Assembly: GCA_021154515.1 (NCBI GenBank)
Contig: JAJKIL010000042.1
Location: 1 to 16,194 of the forward strand
Origin: Niastella sp.
GTDB taxonomy: Bacteria > Bacteroidota > Bacteroidia > Chitinophagales > Chitinophagaceae
DNA: 16,194 nt
Reading direction: 5' to 3'
Shown: positions 1 to 7,243 of the stretch, piece after piece
Layout: the number at the start of each line of letters is the position of its first letter
How positions within the stretch are numbered: position 1 is the stretch's first letter
Made by a program: the position numbers and the translations under genes
Notes under the pieces: model-generated
The model's database searches: none
Seen by the model: the letters and a program-made list of their open reading frames with translations, nothing else
What the model was told of the DNA's origin: nothing

Positions 1-1082
1 CCTGCTGTTCTTTCCAGGGTGGGCACCATCATTTTTACCAGTGCGGGATCGTTGTAGGTTACCAGGGTTTTGTTTTCGAATGTAACGGCTGCTTTGGCGC
101 CCATTGCTTCTGCAATGGTAGTAGCCATTTTCTGGATGCGGTCAAATGTTTCTTTTTGCATTTTACTATCCAGTGTACGGATGGTGCCTTGCAACACCGC
201 TTCTTCGGGAATTATATTGGGCCGTACTCCGCTGTGAAATTTACCTACGGTAATCACCACCGGCGCTTTGGTAAGCTCCGATTGACGGCTGACAATGGTT
301 TGCAGCGCATTGATGATCTCGCTTCCCACCACAATAGGATCTACGCCTTTCCAGGGTTGTGAACCATGACTTTGCTTCCCTTTTATGTTTATGGTAAACC
401 AGTCAGACGAAGCCATAAAGGCGCCTGACTTATATTCAAAATTACCTACTTCAATATCCGATTCAATATGCATTCCAAATACAGCATCTACTTTGGGGTT
501 ATCCATACACCCTTCTTTTACCATTAAGAGCGCGCCGCCTTCTTCCGTTCCGGGCGGACCTTCTTCTGCCGGTTGAAAAAAGAATTTAACGGTGCCGGGC
601 ACCTCTTTCTTCATGGAGGCCAGTATTTCAGCAGCGCCCATCAACATGGCCACATGACTATCATGTCCGCAGGCATGCATAACCGATACGGTATCGCCCA
701 TGTATTCAGCCCGCACGGTTGATTTAAAGGGCACATCCACTCTTTCTTTTACCGGTAAGGCATCCATATCGGCCCGCAAAGCCACCACAGGACCTGGTTG
801 CCCGCCCCGTAAAATGGCCACAATACCGGTTTTAGCTATGCCGGTTTGTACTTCCAGTCCCAGCTTTTTTAAATGATCGGCGATGTATTGAGCGGTTTGA
901 TATTCCCGGTTGGAGAGCTCGGGATGCTGGTGCAGATAACGCCGCCATTCAATGACCTTGGGTAGAATGGCCGTAGCCTGTTTATCGATCGCGGTGGGCT
1001 TGTTTTGCTGTGCCTGTACGGTGGTGACAAGGATCAAAAGGATGGATAGCAGGATCCAACGGGTAAACTGTTTTAGCTGCAT
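1..1082 (-). CDS. M20-family metallo-amidohydrolase, exported, C-terminus beyond window
   Basis: Start ATG at 1082-1080; about 360 residues are visible and the frame runs open off the left edge. Residues 1-24 form a signal peptide (hydrophobic WILLSILLILVTT core, cleavage near VQA/QQ), so the enzyme is probably periplasmic. Family motifs in order: HQHPELS at 51-57, RADMDALP at 103-110, MHACGHDSH at 135-143 with metal ligands Cys138 and His140, PAEEG at 171-175 with the catalytic/ligand Glu pair, GMHI at 203-206, and HGSQPWKG at 239-246, where the lid/dimerisation domain begins. This Cys-type metal site is that of the hippurate/IAA-amino acid hydrolase branch, which cleaves N-acyl or amide bonds of amino acid conjugates. 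The last metal-ligand His lies outside the window. The natural substrate cannot be told. Divergently transcribed from the T9SS protein gene. Confidence 0.93.
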   Translation of the reverse strand, partial: MQLKQFTRWILLSILLILVTTVQAQQNKPTAIDKQATAILPKVIEWRRYLHQHPELSNREYQTAQYIADHLKKLGLEVQTGIAKTGIVAILRGGQPGPVVALRADMDALPVKERVDVPFKSTVRAEYMGDTVSVMHACGHDSHVAMLMGAAEILASMKKEVPGTVKFFFQPAEEGPPGTEEGGALLMVKEGCMDNPKVDAVFGMHIESDIEVGNFEYKSGAFMASSDWFTINIKGKQSHGSQPWKGVDPIVVGSEIINALQTIVSRQSELTKAPVVITVGKFHSGVRPNIIPEEAVLQGTIRTLDSKMQKETFDRIQKMATTIAEAMGAKAAVTFENKTLVTYNDPALVKMMVPTLERTA

Positions 1083-1315
1083 GCTGGAAGATTTACCTGA
1101 ATGTAGAAAAAAATTATGAGTTGGCAGAAGGACTAAACATATGATTTTTAAACTACTGTATATAGCGTTTATCTTGTTTATAAACCCTTGATGTACATAC
1201 ATGTAATAAGTAAATATATTTATCGTTTATTAAGTGTTTTAATCCCGAAAACTGTCCCGAGATGCCCGTCCCTATTACGAAAACCACCCTTACCGGTGGC
1301 AGGCCCGCCTGGTCT

Positions 1316-2437
1316 ATGTCCGTAGGTAAACATGTATGTAGTTTACTGCTACAGGCGTTTATAATCATTCCCTGTTTTTCACAAACTATAGGCAACTGGA
1401 ATTTCAATGGTTCAACTTCAGGAACCGGTGGTACTTACAATACCGTTTCAATAGCCGATTTCAGCGCTGCTATTCCAACCAAAGCATATAATGGGGGTAC
1501 TGTGTATTTTGGTGAAGGCGGCTGGCCTTCCGGCGCACTAAATCCCAGTGCTTATTTGGAATTTACTATTACTCCCAATGCGGGTTATCAGCTTGATATG
1601 TCGAGCATAGTTTTAACTATGCGACGCAGCACAACCGGTACTGCTGCTGGTTCAGGGCCCACGTCCTGGAGCCTGCGTTCGAGCGTGGATGGATATACTT
1701 CAGATCTTGGTTCAAACAGCTTAACAACCAGCGTGCAGAATTTTACGATTACATTGGGCAGTAGCTTTTTGATGCGACATACGGCTGTTACTTTTCGTTT
1801 GTATGGATACAATGTCAATGTAACAACCGGCGGATTGAACCGTTTAGTGATAGATAATGTCAGCATTAATGGAATAGGATCTGTATTACCGCTAACTTTC
1901 ACTGGCTTGCAGGCCTTTCATAACAATGATAAAACGATTTCCCTGAAATGGCAGATGACCAATATTCGGGAAGGCAATGTGTTTAATGTAGAGCGCTCAA
2001 TGAACGGAGCTGACTTTTCCACCATCAACCAATTTACACAAACAGAGAACCAGTTAACCGGTTCGTTTCAATACAACGATAACCGGGCGCCCGGCAATGT
2101 ATCCGCGATTTATTATCGCATTAAAATAAACGAACCAAGCGGCTGGACTTACTTCTCCTGGCTGGTAAAAGTTAATAACAATACGGCAAAACAGCTACTA
2201 ATAAATTATGCCAACCTTACCGGTCAATCGCTGGTGACCTCGTTACAGGTTCCTGAAAAGGGTTCGTACACGCTATCTGTTGTTACCATGAATGGCGCGG
2301 TACTTCAACAACAATCCCTTGAACTGGATGCCGGTGTGCATGTGATCACAACAGCTTTACAATCCCTGGCGCATGGAACGTATGTGGTGCGTTTGGTGGG
2401 TAAAGAGGGATTGAGCAGTAAGAAGTTTGTTTGGTGA
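1316..2437 (+). CDS. Secreted beta-sandwich protein with T9SS type A C-terminal sorting domain
   Basis: 373 residues from the ATG at 1316. That start puts a standard signal peptide at the N-terminus (MSVGKHVC, hydrophobic LLLQAFIII, cleavage near CFS/QT). An in-frame ATG at 1262 would add 18 residues before it and cannot be excluded. Residues 24-190 are a Ser/Thr/Gly-rich beta-strand region with YLEFTITPNAGYQL and SSIVLTMRRS, a jelly-roll-like module often seen in T9SS cargo. Residues 192-286 look like a fibronectin-III-like spacer (LPLTFTGLQAF ... YYRIKI). Residues 295-373 fit the type A sorting domain: GSYTLSVVTMNGAVL, a strand pair, then GTYVVRLVG and terminal SSKKFVW. Expected route is Sec export, then T9SS passage across the outer membrane with removal of the C-terminal domain. 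No catalytic motif is visible, so the function is unknown. A degenerate 7-bp array begins at its stop codon. Confidence 0.85.
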   Translation: MSVGKHVCSLLLQAFIIIPCFSQTIGNWNFNGSTSGTGGTYNTVSIADFSAAIPTKAYNGGTVYFGEGGWPSGALNPSAYLEFTITPNAGYQLDMSSIVLTMRRSTTGTAAGSGPTSWSLRSSVDGYTSDLGSNSLTTSVQNFTITLGSSFLMRHTAVTFRLYGYNVNVTTGGLNRLVIDNVSINGIGSVLPLTFTGLQAFHNNDKTISLKWQMTNIREGNVFNVERSMNGADFSTINQFTQTENQLTGSFQYNDNRAPGNVSAIYYRIKINEPSGWTYFSWLVKVNNNTAKQLLINYANLTGQSLVTSLQVPEKGSYTLSVVTMNGAVLQQQSLELDAGVHVITTALQSLAHGTYVVRLVGKEGLSSKKFVW

Positions 2438-2506
2438 GTCGGCAGTGGTGAATCGGCAATCGGCAATCCGCGATTAGCAACGCTGAATCGTGAAACGTGA
2501 ATCCGC
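2437..2506. repeat. Degenerate 7-bp tandem array (AATCGGC-like)
   Basis: Ten consecutive 7-bp units without an indel, for example AATCGGC, AATCGGC, AATCCGC, AATCGTG, AAACGTG, AATCCGC. The first unit shares its first base with the stop codon of the T9SS-type gene (TGA 2435-2437). Confidence 0.7.
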
Positions 2507-2517
2507 CAGTTGGCGGA
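2502..2517. repeat. Near-perfect 16-bp palindrome TCCGCCAGTTGGCGGA
   Basis: The arms TCCGCCA and TGGCGGA are exactly complementary around GT. The palindrome sits at the distal end of the 7-bp array, about 65 bp after the T9SS-type gene, and a 10-bp palindrome ACTCGCGAGT follows at 2524-2533. No T-run follows, so a rho-independent terminator is not supported; it may be a dispersed hairpin element. Confidence 0.5.
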
Positions 2518-2587
2518 GAAAGGACTCGCGAGTGTGGGATATTCCTCACTGTTTTCATCTCTCACTCGTTTCATCTTTCATCCTTTA

Positions 2588-2650
2588 TCAACCTATCAAC
2601 TTGTCAACCAGTTAACTCGTCAACTGATCAACTGGTTAACTCCTCAACCT
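2588..2650. repeat. Degenerate 8-bp tandem array, 8 units (TCAACNNN; reverse AGTTGAC-like)
   Basis: TCAAC or TTAAC recurs at 2588, 2596, 2604, 2612, 2620, 2628, 2636 and 2644, exactly 8 bp apart. The last unit abuts the mutase stop codon (TAG on the minus strand, 2651-2649). On the reverse strand the core is GTTGA/GTTAA, the same as in the array at 14184-14289. Confidence 0.8.
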
Positions 2651-4208
2651 ACTTATACTCCCCATATATCTCCCTTAACGTATCCGCAATTTCCCCCAAC
2701 GTACACTTTTGCTCAACCGCTTCAATAACGGTGGGCATAATGTTTTCGCCGGCAGTGACTTTGTCTGAAAGACCTTGTAAAACCTGGTCGCACTTGGCCG
2801 GATTGCGGTTATTGCGCAGGCTGGCTAACTTCTGGGTTTGGATCTGGCGAATGGAGTCATCTATTTTGAAAACCGGAGTGGTATCTTTTTCAGTGGTTTG
2901 AAATTTATTAACTCCTACAATGATCTTTTCGCCGTTCTCTATCTTTCGTTGATAGTCGTACGAACTGCGGGCAATGGCATCCTGGATGAATCCTTCCTCG
3001 ATGGCTGATACACTGCCGCCCATTGCGTCGATGGTGGCTATTAATTCATAAGCTTTTTGTTCTATTTCATTGGTCAGCGATTCAATGTAGTAAGAACCGG
3101 CCAACGGATCAACCGTATCGGCAGCGCCGCTTTCAAAGGCAACGATCTGCTGGGTGCGTAAGGCAATGCGGGCCGCTTCTTCGGTAGGCAGGCTCAACGC
3201 TTCATCAAATCCATTGGTGTGCAGGGATTGGGTTCCACCCAGAACAGCGGCGAGCGTTTGCACCGTAACCCGGGCAATGTTGTTTTGCGGTTGTTGGGCC
3301 GTTAAGGTACTTCCGCCGGTTTGGGTGTGAAAGCGCAGCATCATGGCCCTGGGATCGGTAGCGCCCAGTTCTTTCATTATGCTGGCCCACATGCGGCGGG
3401 CAGCCCTGAATTTGGCTATTTCTTCAAACAGGTTATTATGCGCGTTAAAAAAGAACGACAGGCGACGGCCAAATACATTAATGTCGAGTCCTTTCTCCAG
3501 CGCGGCCTGTACATAGGCCTTGCCATTGCTTAACGTAAAGGCGATCTCCTGCACTGCGGTACTGCCGGCTTCACGAATATGGTAGCCCGAAATGGAAATG
3601 GTGTTCCATTTGGGCAACTCCTTGCTGCACCATTCGAAGATATCGGTAATAATGCGCATGGAAGGCTGGGGAGGATAAATATAGGTTCCCCTGGCCGCAT
3701 ATTCTTTCAGAATGTCGTTTTGAATGGTGCCGGTGATCTTGTTCAGATCGGCGCCCTGTTGTTTAGCCAGGGCTACGTAAAACGAAAGCAGGATGTATGC
3801 CGTGGCATTGATGGTCATGGAGGTTGATACCTCTTCCAGCTTAATGCCTTTGAAAAGGGTATGCATGTCCTCGATGCTGTCGATGGCTACGCCTACTTTT
3901 CCCACTTCGCCTTCGGCCAGTGCGTGATCGCTGTCGTACCCGATTTGTGTAGGCAGATCGAAGGCCACGCTCAATCCCATTACTCCCTGTGAAAGCAAAT
4001 AATGATACCGTTTATTGCTTTCCTCTGCCGTGCTAAACCCCGCGTACTGACGCATGGTCCATAGTTTACCCCGGTACATATCTTCCTGTACACCCCGGGT
4101 AAAGGGGAACTGGCCGGGCATTTCGATTTGGGTGGAAGAGGGTACATCGGCAGCGGTGTACACTTCTTTTATTTCAATGGCGCTATCGGTAGTTACTTTT
4201 TTAGGCAT
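2649..4208 (-). CDS. Methylmalonyl-CoA mutase catalytic (large/alpha) subunit without B12-binding domain
   Basis: 519 residues. It matches the substrate-binding TIM-barrel half of adenosylcobalamin-dependent acyl-CoA mutases, which interconvert (R)-methylmalonyl-CoA and succinyl-CoA in propionate metabolism. Motifs include TMRQYAGFSTAEESN at 51-65, GLSVAFDLPTQIGYDSD at 78-94, ARGTYIYPPQPSMR at 172-185, SISGYHIREAG at 205-215 and HTQTGGSTLTAQQPQNN at 294-310. Aligned by spacing with the Propionibacterium enzyme, Tyr55, Arg173, Tyr209 and His210 match Tyr89, Arg207, Tyr243 and His244. The Tyr/Arg pair favours methylmalonyl-CoA; isobutyryl-CoA mutases carry Phe/Gln there. The chain stops about 200 residues short of single-chain mutases and has no DxHxxG cobalamin domain, so a separate B12 subunit is expected elsewhere. 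It starts 26 bp after the DUF7935-like gene on the same strand, a likely operon. Confidence 0.93.
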   Translation of the reverse strand: MPKKVTTDSAIEIKEVYTAADVPSSTQIEMPGQFPFTRGVQEDMYRGKLWTMRQYAGFSTAEESNKRYHYLLSQGVMGLSVAFDLPTQIGYDSDHALAEGEVGKVGVAIDSIEDMHTLFKGIKLEEVSTSMTINATAYILLSFYVALAKQQGADLNKITGTIQNDILKEYAARGTYIYPPQPSMRIITDIFEWCSKELPKWNTISISGYHIREAGSTAVQEIAFTLSNGKAYVQAALEKGLDINVFGRRLSFFFNAHNNLFEEIAKFRAARRMWASIMKELGATDPRAMMLRFHTQTGGSTLTAQQPQNNIARVTVQTLAAVLGGTQSLHTNGFDEALSLPTEEAARIALRTQQIVAFESGAADTVDPLAGSYYIESLTNEIEQKAYELIATIDAMGGSVSAIEEGFIQDAIARSSYDYQRKIENGEKIIVGVNKFQTTEKDTTPVFKIDDSIRQIQTQKLASLRNNRNPAKCDQVLQGLSDKVTAGENIMPTVIEAVEQKCTLGEIADTLREIYGEYK

Positions 4209-4234
4209 GTAGTTTTTGTTAGTCGTCTTGCTGA

Positions 4235-4765
4235 CTATGACATTAATTTCTTGGCTTCATAGCTCAATACATCGGATACAACGTTGTGCAGCGATGCCTT
4301 GGGCGATTGCATCAGCATTTCCAGAATGCTGCGGCTAAGGTCCTGGCCGGTGGCCTCAGCGGGTAAAAATGAACCGATCTGGTTAACGATCATTATGTTT
4401 TGATCTTTCAGGCTACGTACCGCTTCCCATGATTCATGCGATACATAGATCTGTTGAGTAACATTGTATTCATACTCGGTGCGAATGGTTTGGGTCAGCA
4501 GCATCTGCATATCGCGGGCGGTCAGTCCGGCCGTGGGCGTGCGGCTGATAACATTGGGCAGGGCAATGCGGTCAACCAGTAAGATCAGGCGTTCATAGGC
4601 CTGTAATTGAAGCGGTTGGGTAGCGGGGGGAGCAGTTTTTGCTTTCTCGTGTTGTTCCAGCAACACCTTGGCCTCTTTACGTTGTTTCCAGAACAAAAAA
4701 GCCAGGGCTATGCCAACGGCAAGGGCGATTGCAATTGAAATTACCATTTCAGTGGTACTGAGCAT
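4235..4765 (-). CDS. One-TM protein upstream of mutase (DUF7935-like)
   Basis: 176 residues. Residues 7-26 form one hydrophobic helix (MVISIAIALAVGIALAFLFW), followed by a basic/coiled KQRKEAKVLLEQHEKAK stretch and a Pro-rich linker at 46-52. A cytoplasmic helical domain follows, with AYERLILLVDRIALPN at 56-71, SHESWEAV at 109-116 and VVSDVLSYEAKKLM at 162-175. N-in topology is not certain, but the basic residues after the helix suggest an N-out, C-in anchor. I recognise it as an uncharacterised Bacteroidota family and believe it matches DUF7935 (from memory). No catalytic motif is seen. Its gene precedes the mutase by 26 bp, and a -7 promoter match lies just upstream, so the two are probably co-transcribed. 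A role in mutase assembly or membrane placement would be a guess from position. Confidence 0.75.
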   Translation of the reverse strand: MLSTTEMVISIAIALAVGIALAFLFWKQRKEAKVLLEQHEKAKTAPPATQPLQLQAYERLILLVDRIALPNVISRTPTAGLTARDMQMLLTQTIRTEYEYNVTQQIYVSHESWEAVRSLKDQNIMIVNQIGSFLPAEATGQDLSRSILEMLMQSPKASLHNVVSDVLSYEAKKLMS

Positions 4766-4784
4766 TCATTAGGTTTTAAGTGAA

Positions 4785-4792
4785 CAAAAATA
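4785..4792 (-). promoter_or_regulatory. Putative -7 promoter element TATTTTTG for the mutase operon
   Basis: On the minus strand the bases read TATTTTTG, an exact TAnnTTTG match, ending 19 nt before the ATG of the one-TM protein gene. No -33 TTG is visible at the usual spacing. Confidence 0.4.
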
Positions 4793-4871
4793 CAGTTTGT
4801 AGTACTAAGTTGTTTAAAAGCAATAGGAAAGGCCTTAGGAACGAACAATATGCTGAAATAATTGTCTTAAC

Positions 4872-4907
4872 TGGGATAAATGGGATGTTTGGGATGGCTG
4901 GGATTAG
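4872..4907. repeat. 9-bp tandem array TGGGATNNN, 4 units
   Basis: TGGGATAAA, TGGGATGTT, TGGGATGGC and TGGGATTAG follow each other exactly. Six bases are invariant and three vary in every unit. The array lies between the divergent mutase operon and the Fe-S carrier gene. Confidence 0.75.
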
Positions 4908-4933
4908 CCTACAATACCACTACGATCCTGCTA

Positions 4934-4953
4934 CCATTAGGGTACCCTGATGG
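4934..4953. promoter_or_regulatory. 20-bp palindrome upstream of Fe-S carrier gene, possible operator
   Basis: CCATTAGGGTACCCTGATGG is self-complementary except for one T/G pair. It ends 36 bp before the -7 element at 4990, placing its centre near -60 of the presumed transcript start. That is a typical site for a dimeric regulator; the regulator is unknown. Confidence 0.35.
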
Positions 4954-4989
4954 CAACTGGTAACCGGTGCCCGACATCTCTTTTTATTG

Positions 4990-4997
4990 TAAATTTG
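4990..4997 (+). promoter_or_regulatory. Putative -7 promoter element TAAATTTG for the Fe-S carrier gene
   Basis: An exact TAnnTTTG match 21 nt before the ATG at 5019. It supports that start over an upstream in-frame ATG at 4950, which would precede the promoter. No clear -33 element. Confidence 0.55.
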
Positions 4998-5018
4998 CTT
5001 TATAAAATTGATGTAAGT

Positions 5019-5363
5019 ATGGAAATGACAACGGCTGTTCCTGTGAGCTTTACTGCCGGCGCCCTTGATGAGATCCGTCGCCTGATGAACGCCCCTGAGT
5101 TCGACAAGACCAAGTTTTTGCGTGTTGGCGTAAAGGGTGGCGGTTGTTCCGGCCTGTCGTACGTGCTGGGTTTCGACGACAGAGAAGCCGATGATTCGGA
5201 TTTTGAATTTGAAGGACAATCCTTCATCATGAATAAATCGCATGCCATTTACCTGATGGGGATGCAAATTGACTGGGCCAATGGCTTAAATGCCCGGGGC
5301 TTTACTTTCAATAACCCCAATGCCAGCAAAACCTGCGGTTGCGGAACCTCTTTTGCAGTTTAA
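5019..5363 (+). CDS. A-type iron-sulfur cluster carrier (HesB/IscA/ErpA family)
   Basis: 114 residues, the usual length for the family. The three cluster-binding cysteines are present: Cys43 in GGGCSGLSYVLGF and Cys106 and Cys108 in KTCGCGTSF, giving C-X62-C-X-C. The N-terminal VSFTAGALDEIRRLM and the FLRVGVKGGG strand are also typical. A-type carriers accept Fe-S clusters from the Isc or Suf scaffold in the cytosol and hand them to target enzymes. Which branch (IscA, SufA or ErpA) cannot be told from sequence alone, and no other isc/suf gene is nearby. The start was chosen because it begins the conserved domain and lies just downstream of a -7 match. An upstream in-frame ATG at 4950 would add 23 unrelated residues. 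Confidence 0.95.
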   Translation: MEMTTAVPVSFTAGALDEIRRLMNAPEFDKTKFLRVGVKGGGCSGLSYVLGFDDREADDSDFEFEGQSFIMNKSHAIYLMGMQIDWANGLNARGFTFNNPNASKTCGCGTSFAV

Positions 5364-5385
5364 GGGAAGAATAACAGTTTTATTG

Positions 5386-5393
5386 TATATTTG
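5386..5393 (+). promoter_or_regulatory. Putative -7 promoter element TATATTTG
   Basis: An exact TAnnTTTG match 23 bp after the Fe-S carrier stop and 104 nt before the ATG of the next gene, implying a leader of about 100 nt. The -33 region has no TTG at the right distance. Confidence 0.35.
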
Positions 5394-5497
5394 ATTTCTC
5401 CTGCCTTCAGTACCTGCTTACCTAAGCTATCGGGGATAATTAGTGATGCGCATTAGAAATGTGTATGAGTATTTTTTTACCATTAAAAATTTCAAGC

Positions 5498-5800
5498 ATG
5501 CGCACACTACTAAAAATTACCATGGATGTGGTAGCTTCCAACAATGGCATTAAGGACGGCTCTCTTCCCAAAATGATGGAAGCAACCATGGAGAAATTAA
5601 AACCCGAAGCCGCCTATTTTACAGCTATGGATGGTTGCCGTACTGCCCTTATCATATTTGACCTGAAAGATCCTTCCGAAATACCCGCCATTTCCGAACC
5701 TTTTTTTATGAACATGCATGCCAAAGTGGAAATGAGCCCGGTAATGAATGCTGAAGACCTTAAGAAAGGACTGGCTTCGTTACAGAATATGCAGAAATAA
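5498..5800 (+). CDS. Small uncharacterised protein, possible ferredoxin-like (DUF3303-type) fold
   Basis: 100 residues from the ATG at 5498. An in-frame ATG at 5459 would add 13 residues that look unrelated to the domain. MRTLLKITMDV begins a strand, followed by NNGIKDGSLPKMMEATMEKL (helix), PEAAYFTAMDGCRTALIIFDL (two strands), a helix around IPAISEPFFM, and VEMSPVMNAEDLKKGL. This beta-alpha-beta-beta-alpha-beta order fits a small dimeric alpha/beta-barrel-like domain. I recall similar proteins annotated only as hypothetical or DUF3303-like. No signal peptide or membrane segment; presumably cytosolic. No catalytic residue can be assigned. A strong terminator follows 39 bp after the stop. Confidence 0.75.
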   Translation: MRTLLKITMDVVASNNGIKDGSLPKMMEATMEKLKPEAAYFTAMDGCRTALIIFDLKDPSEIPAISEPFFMNMHAKVEMSPVMNAEDLKKGLASLQNMQK

Positions 5801-5839
5801 TAACCCGTTTTTACAGTATTATAAGCTTATCAGTTTGCT

Positions 5840-5869
5840 GAAGTCCCGCTAAACGGGGCTTCTTTTTTT
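5840..5869 (+). terminator. Rho-independent terminator
   Basis: Stem GAAGTCCCG / CGGGGCTTC (one T-G pair) with loop CTAAA, followed by seven T. It ends the + strand unit 5019-5800. The T-run overlaps the stop codon of the convergent porin gene. Confidence 0.9.
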
Positions 5870-7178
5870 ACAACTGCACATGCGCCCTCACTCCAATGAT
5901 ATGCACTGGCCCACGGTCTTTGTTGTAAGCCGGGTTCAGCACAAACTGGTAATCGGGACTAAGCGATAAAAACACCACCGGGATGCTGAATTTATAATAG
6001 GCTTCAAAAATGGCTTCATGGCCATAGTTCAGGTTACCATCACCGATAATAAACCCATACCCACCGGCTTTCAGGTAATTGCGGTGGGGGTCTGAAATTC
6101 CATTTACTACCACGGCGGCGCCTAACTCATCATTTTTTCTTGCCCAGGCTGAACCATTCCATACAATACCACCCGACAGTGACCTGTCAATTTCAGTAAA
6201 TGCCCAGGTTTCATTGTTACCATCATTCCAGCTTCCCCGTAAAAAAATGCCGGCCTGGCTGGAGATTTCCTGTTCCAGCGAAACGCCAATCCCGTTCTTT
6301 GACCGGGGATCGCTTCGCACGGCTACTATATTCGGGGTGAGGGTGTTTTTTATTGCTTCTTCATAATTTCCCATTGGGGCCAGGTTATGAAATAACAAAA
6401 GCCGTACAACGCCCGACCGGTTGTTGATCCGGATGTTCTTTTCACCTTCTACTGTTAACCCATACGCTTTGCTTATTTGATTTTCGAGGGTGGGCCCGTT
6501 GGCATAGCTGGGCATTTGCGTCATGGCTGCCCGAACAGCCCAGGAAGGGGTATGATATTCTACCACCGCACCAATGGTATAGCCACGGGTATTGGCAGGG
6601 TAATCCCAGGCGCCATAACTCATCAGGCTCCAGTTCATGAACTGCTCACGTGGGTCGTGGCTGTAGCTATTATCGTCAAAAAAATCGGCTATGCTGAATT
6701 TACCGGCCCTGATGGAGAGATACGTGGCCGGGGTATGTTGCTGAACCTGGTTAAGATCGTCCGGTTCCCAACTGGTTCCGGAACCTATGGAAAATTTCTG
6801 TTCCAGGTACAGGCGGGCTACATATAGTTTCAATTGTTTGCTTCCGATGCGAAAGGTTTCTCCGTTGGGAAAACCGGCAACACCCGTAGCTGAACTGAGT
6901 CCGCTGCCACCGGCCACCTCGGGGTTAAAATAAATAGCTGCCTGTTTCCATAATTTTCTTCCTGCGTATACAGTACTGGTAAAAGAAACCTGTCCGGGTT
7001 CGGATGTCAGTAAACTGTTTTTGCCGGTATACCCGGCCGAAAAGTCGGGATGGTACTGCCATATGGAGGTTGCCTGTGCATGAAAGCTCCAGCCGCGTTC
7101 CTTGATGGAGTCGGCAGGTAATTGGGCTAAAGCAAATTTATATACCGTGAGTAACAGGAACGTCGCCAGTATTCTCAT
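5868..7178 (-). CDS. OprB-type carbohydrate-selective outer-membrane porin
   Basis: 436 residues from the ATG at 7178-7176; an in-frame TTG 15 bp upstream is less likely. The signal peptide (MRILATFLLLTVYKFALA, cleavage before QLPADS) is followed by alternating amphipathic strands and an aromatic C-terminal region, typical of a beta-barrel. OprB-family marks are GWSFHAQATSIWQYHPDF near the start, the PATYLSIRAGKFSIADFFD segment, the DWSL-like FMNWSLMSYGAWDYPANTRG, and the final YEAYYKF-like EAYYKFSIP ... SPDYQFVLNPAYNKDRGP that precedes the last strand. The family forms channels for mono- and oligosaccharides; substrate unknown. It is 65 bp downstream of the response regulator on the same strand with no clear terminator between, so read-through from the two-component operon is possible. 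Confidence 0.88.
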   Translation of the reverse strand: MRILATFLLLTVYKFALAQLPADSIKERGWSFHAQATSIWQYHPDFSAGYTGKNSLLTSEPGQVSFTSTVYAGRKLWKQAAIYFNPEVAGGSGLSSATGVAGFPNGETFRIGSKQLKLYVARLYLEQKFSIGSGTSWEPDDLNQVQQHTPATYLSIRAGKFSIADFFDDNSYSHDPREQFMNWSLMSYGAWDYPANTRGYTIGAVVEYHTPSWAVRAAMTQMPSYANGPTLENQISKAYGLTVEGEKNIRINNRSGVVRLLLFHNLAPMGNYEEAIKNTLTPNIVAVRSDPRSKNGIGVSLEQEISSQAGIFLRGSWNDGNNETWAFTEIDRSLSGGIVWNGSAWARKNDELGAAVVVNGISDPHRNYLKAGGYGFIIGDGNLNYGHEAIFEAYYKFSIPVVFLSLSPDYQFVLNPAYNKDRGPVHIIGVRAHVQL

Positions 7179-7201
7179 AAAATTATTTAACAACTAGCGT
7201 A

Positions 7202-7231
7202 CCAGGCCTTTTATCTGGCTACAGGGCCTGG
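7202..7231. repeat. Inverted repeat between response regulator and porin genes
   Basis: CCAGGCC at 7202-7208 and GGCCTGG at 7225-7231 are exact complements with a 16-base loop. No T-run follows on the minus strand, so this may be an mRNA stability or attenuation element rather than a terminator. Confidence 0.45.
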
Positions 7232-7243
7232 AGTGTAGAAAGA

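Noticed and set aside
1170..1222. Promoter for the T9SS-type gene, e.g. TATATTTA at 1215
   Set aside because: It has one mismatch to TAnnTTTG in a very AT-rich stretch with several equally good candidates, so no single site can be chosen.
2497..2901. 134-codon open frame on the + strand across the intergenic arrays and the mutase 3' end
   Set aside because: The first part is repeat-derived and the rest is antisense to a clearly conserved gene; composition is not protein-like.
4950..5018. Upstream ATG for the Fe-S carrier gene
   Set aside because: It would place the start before the -7 promoter match and add residues foreign to the family.
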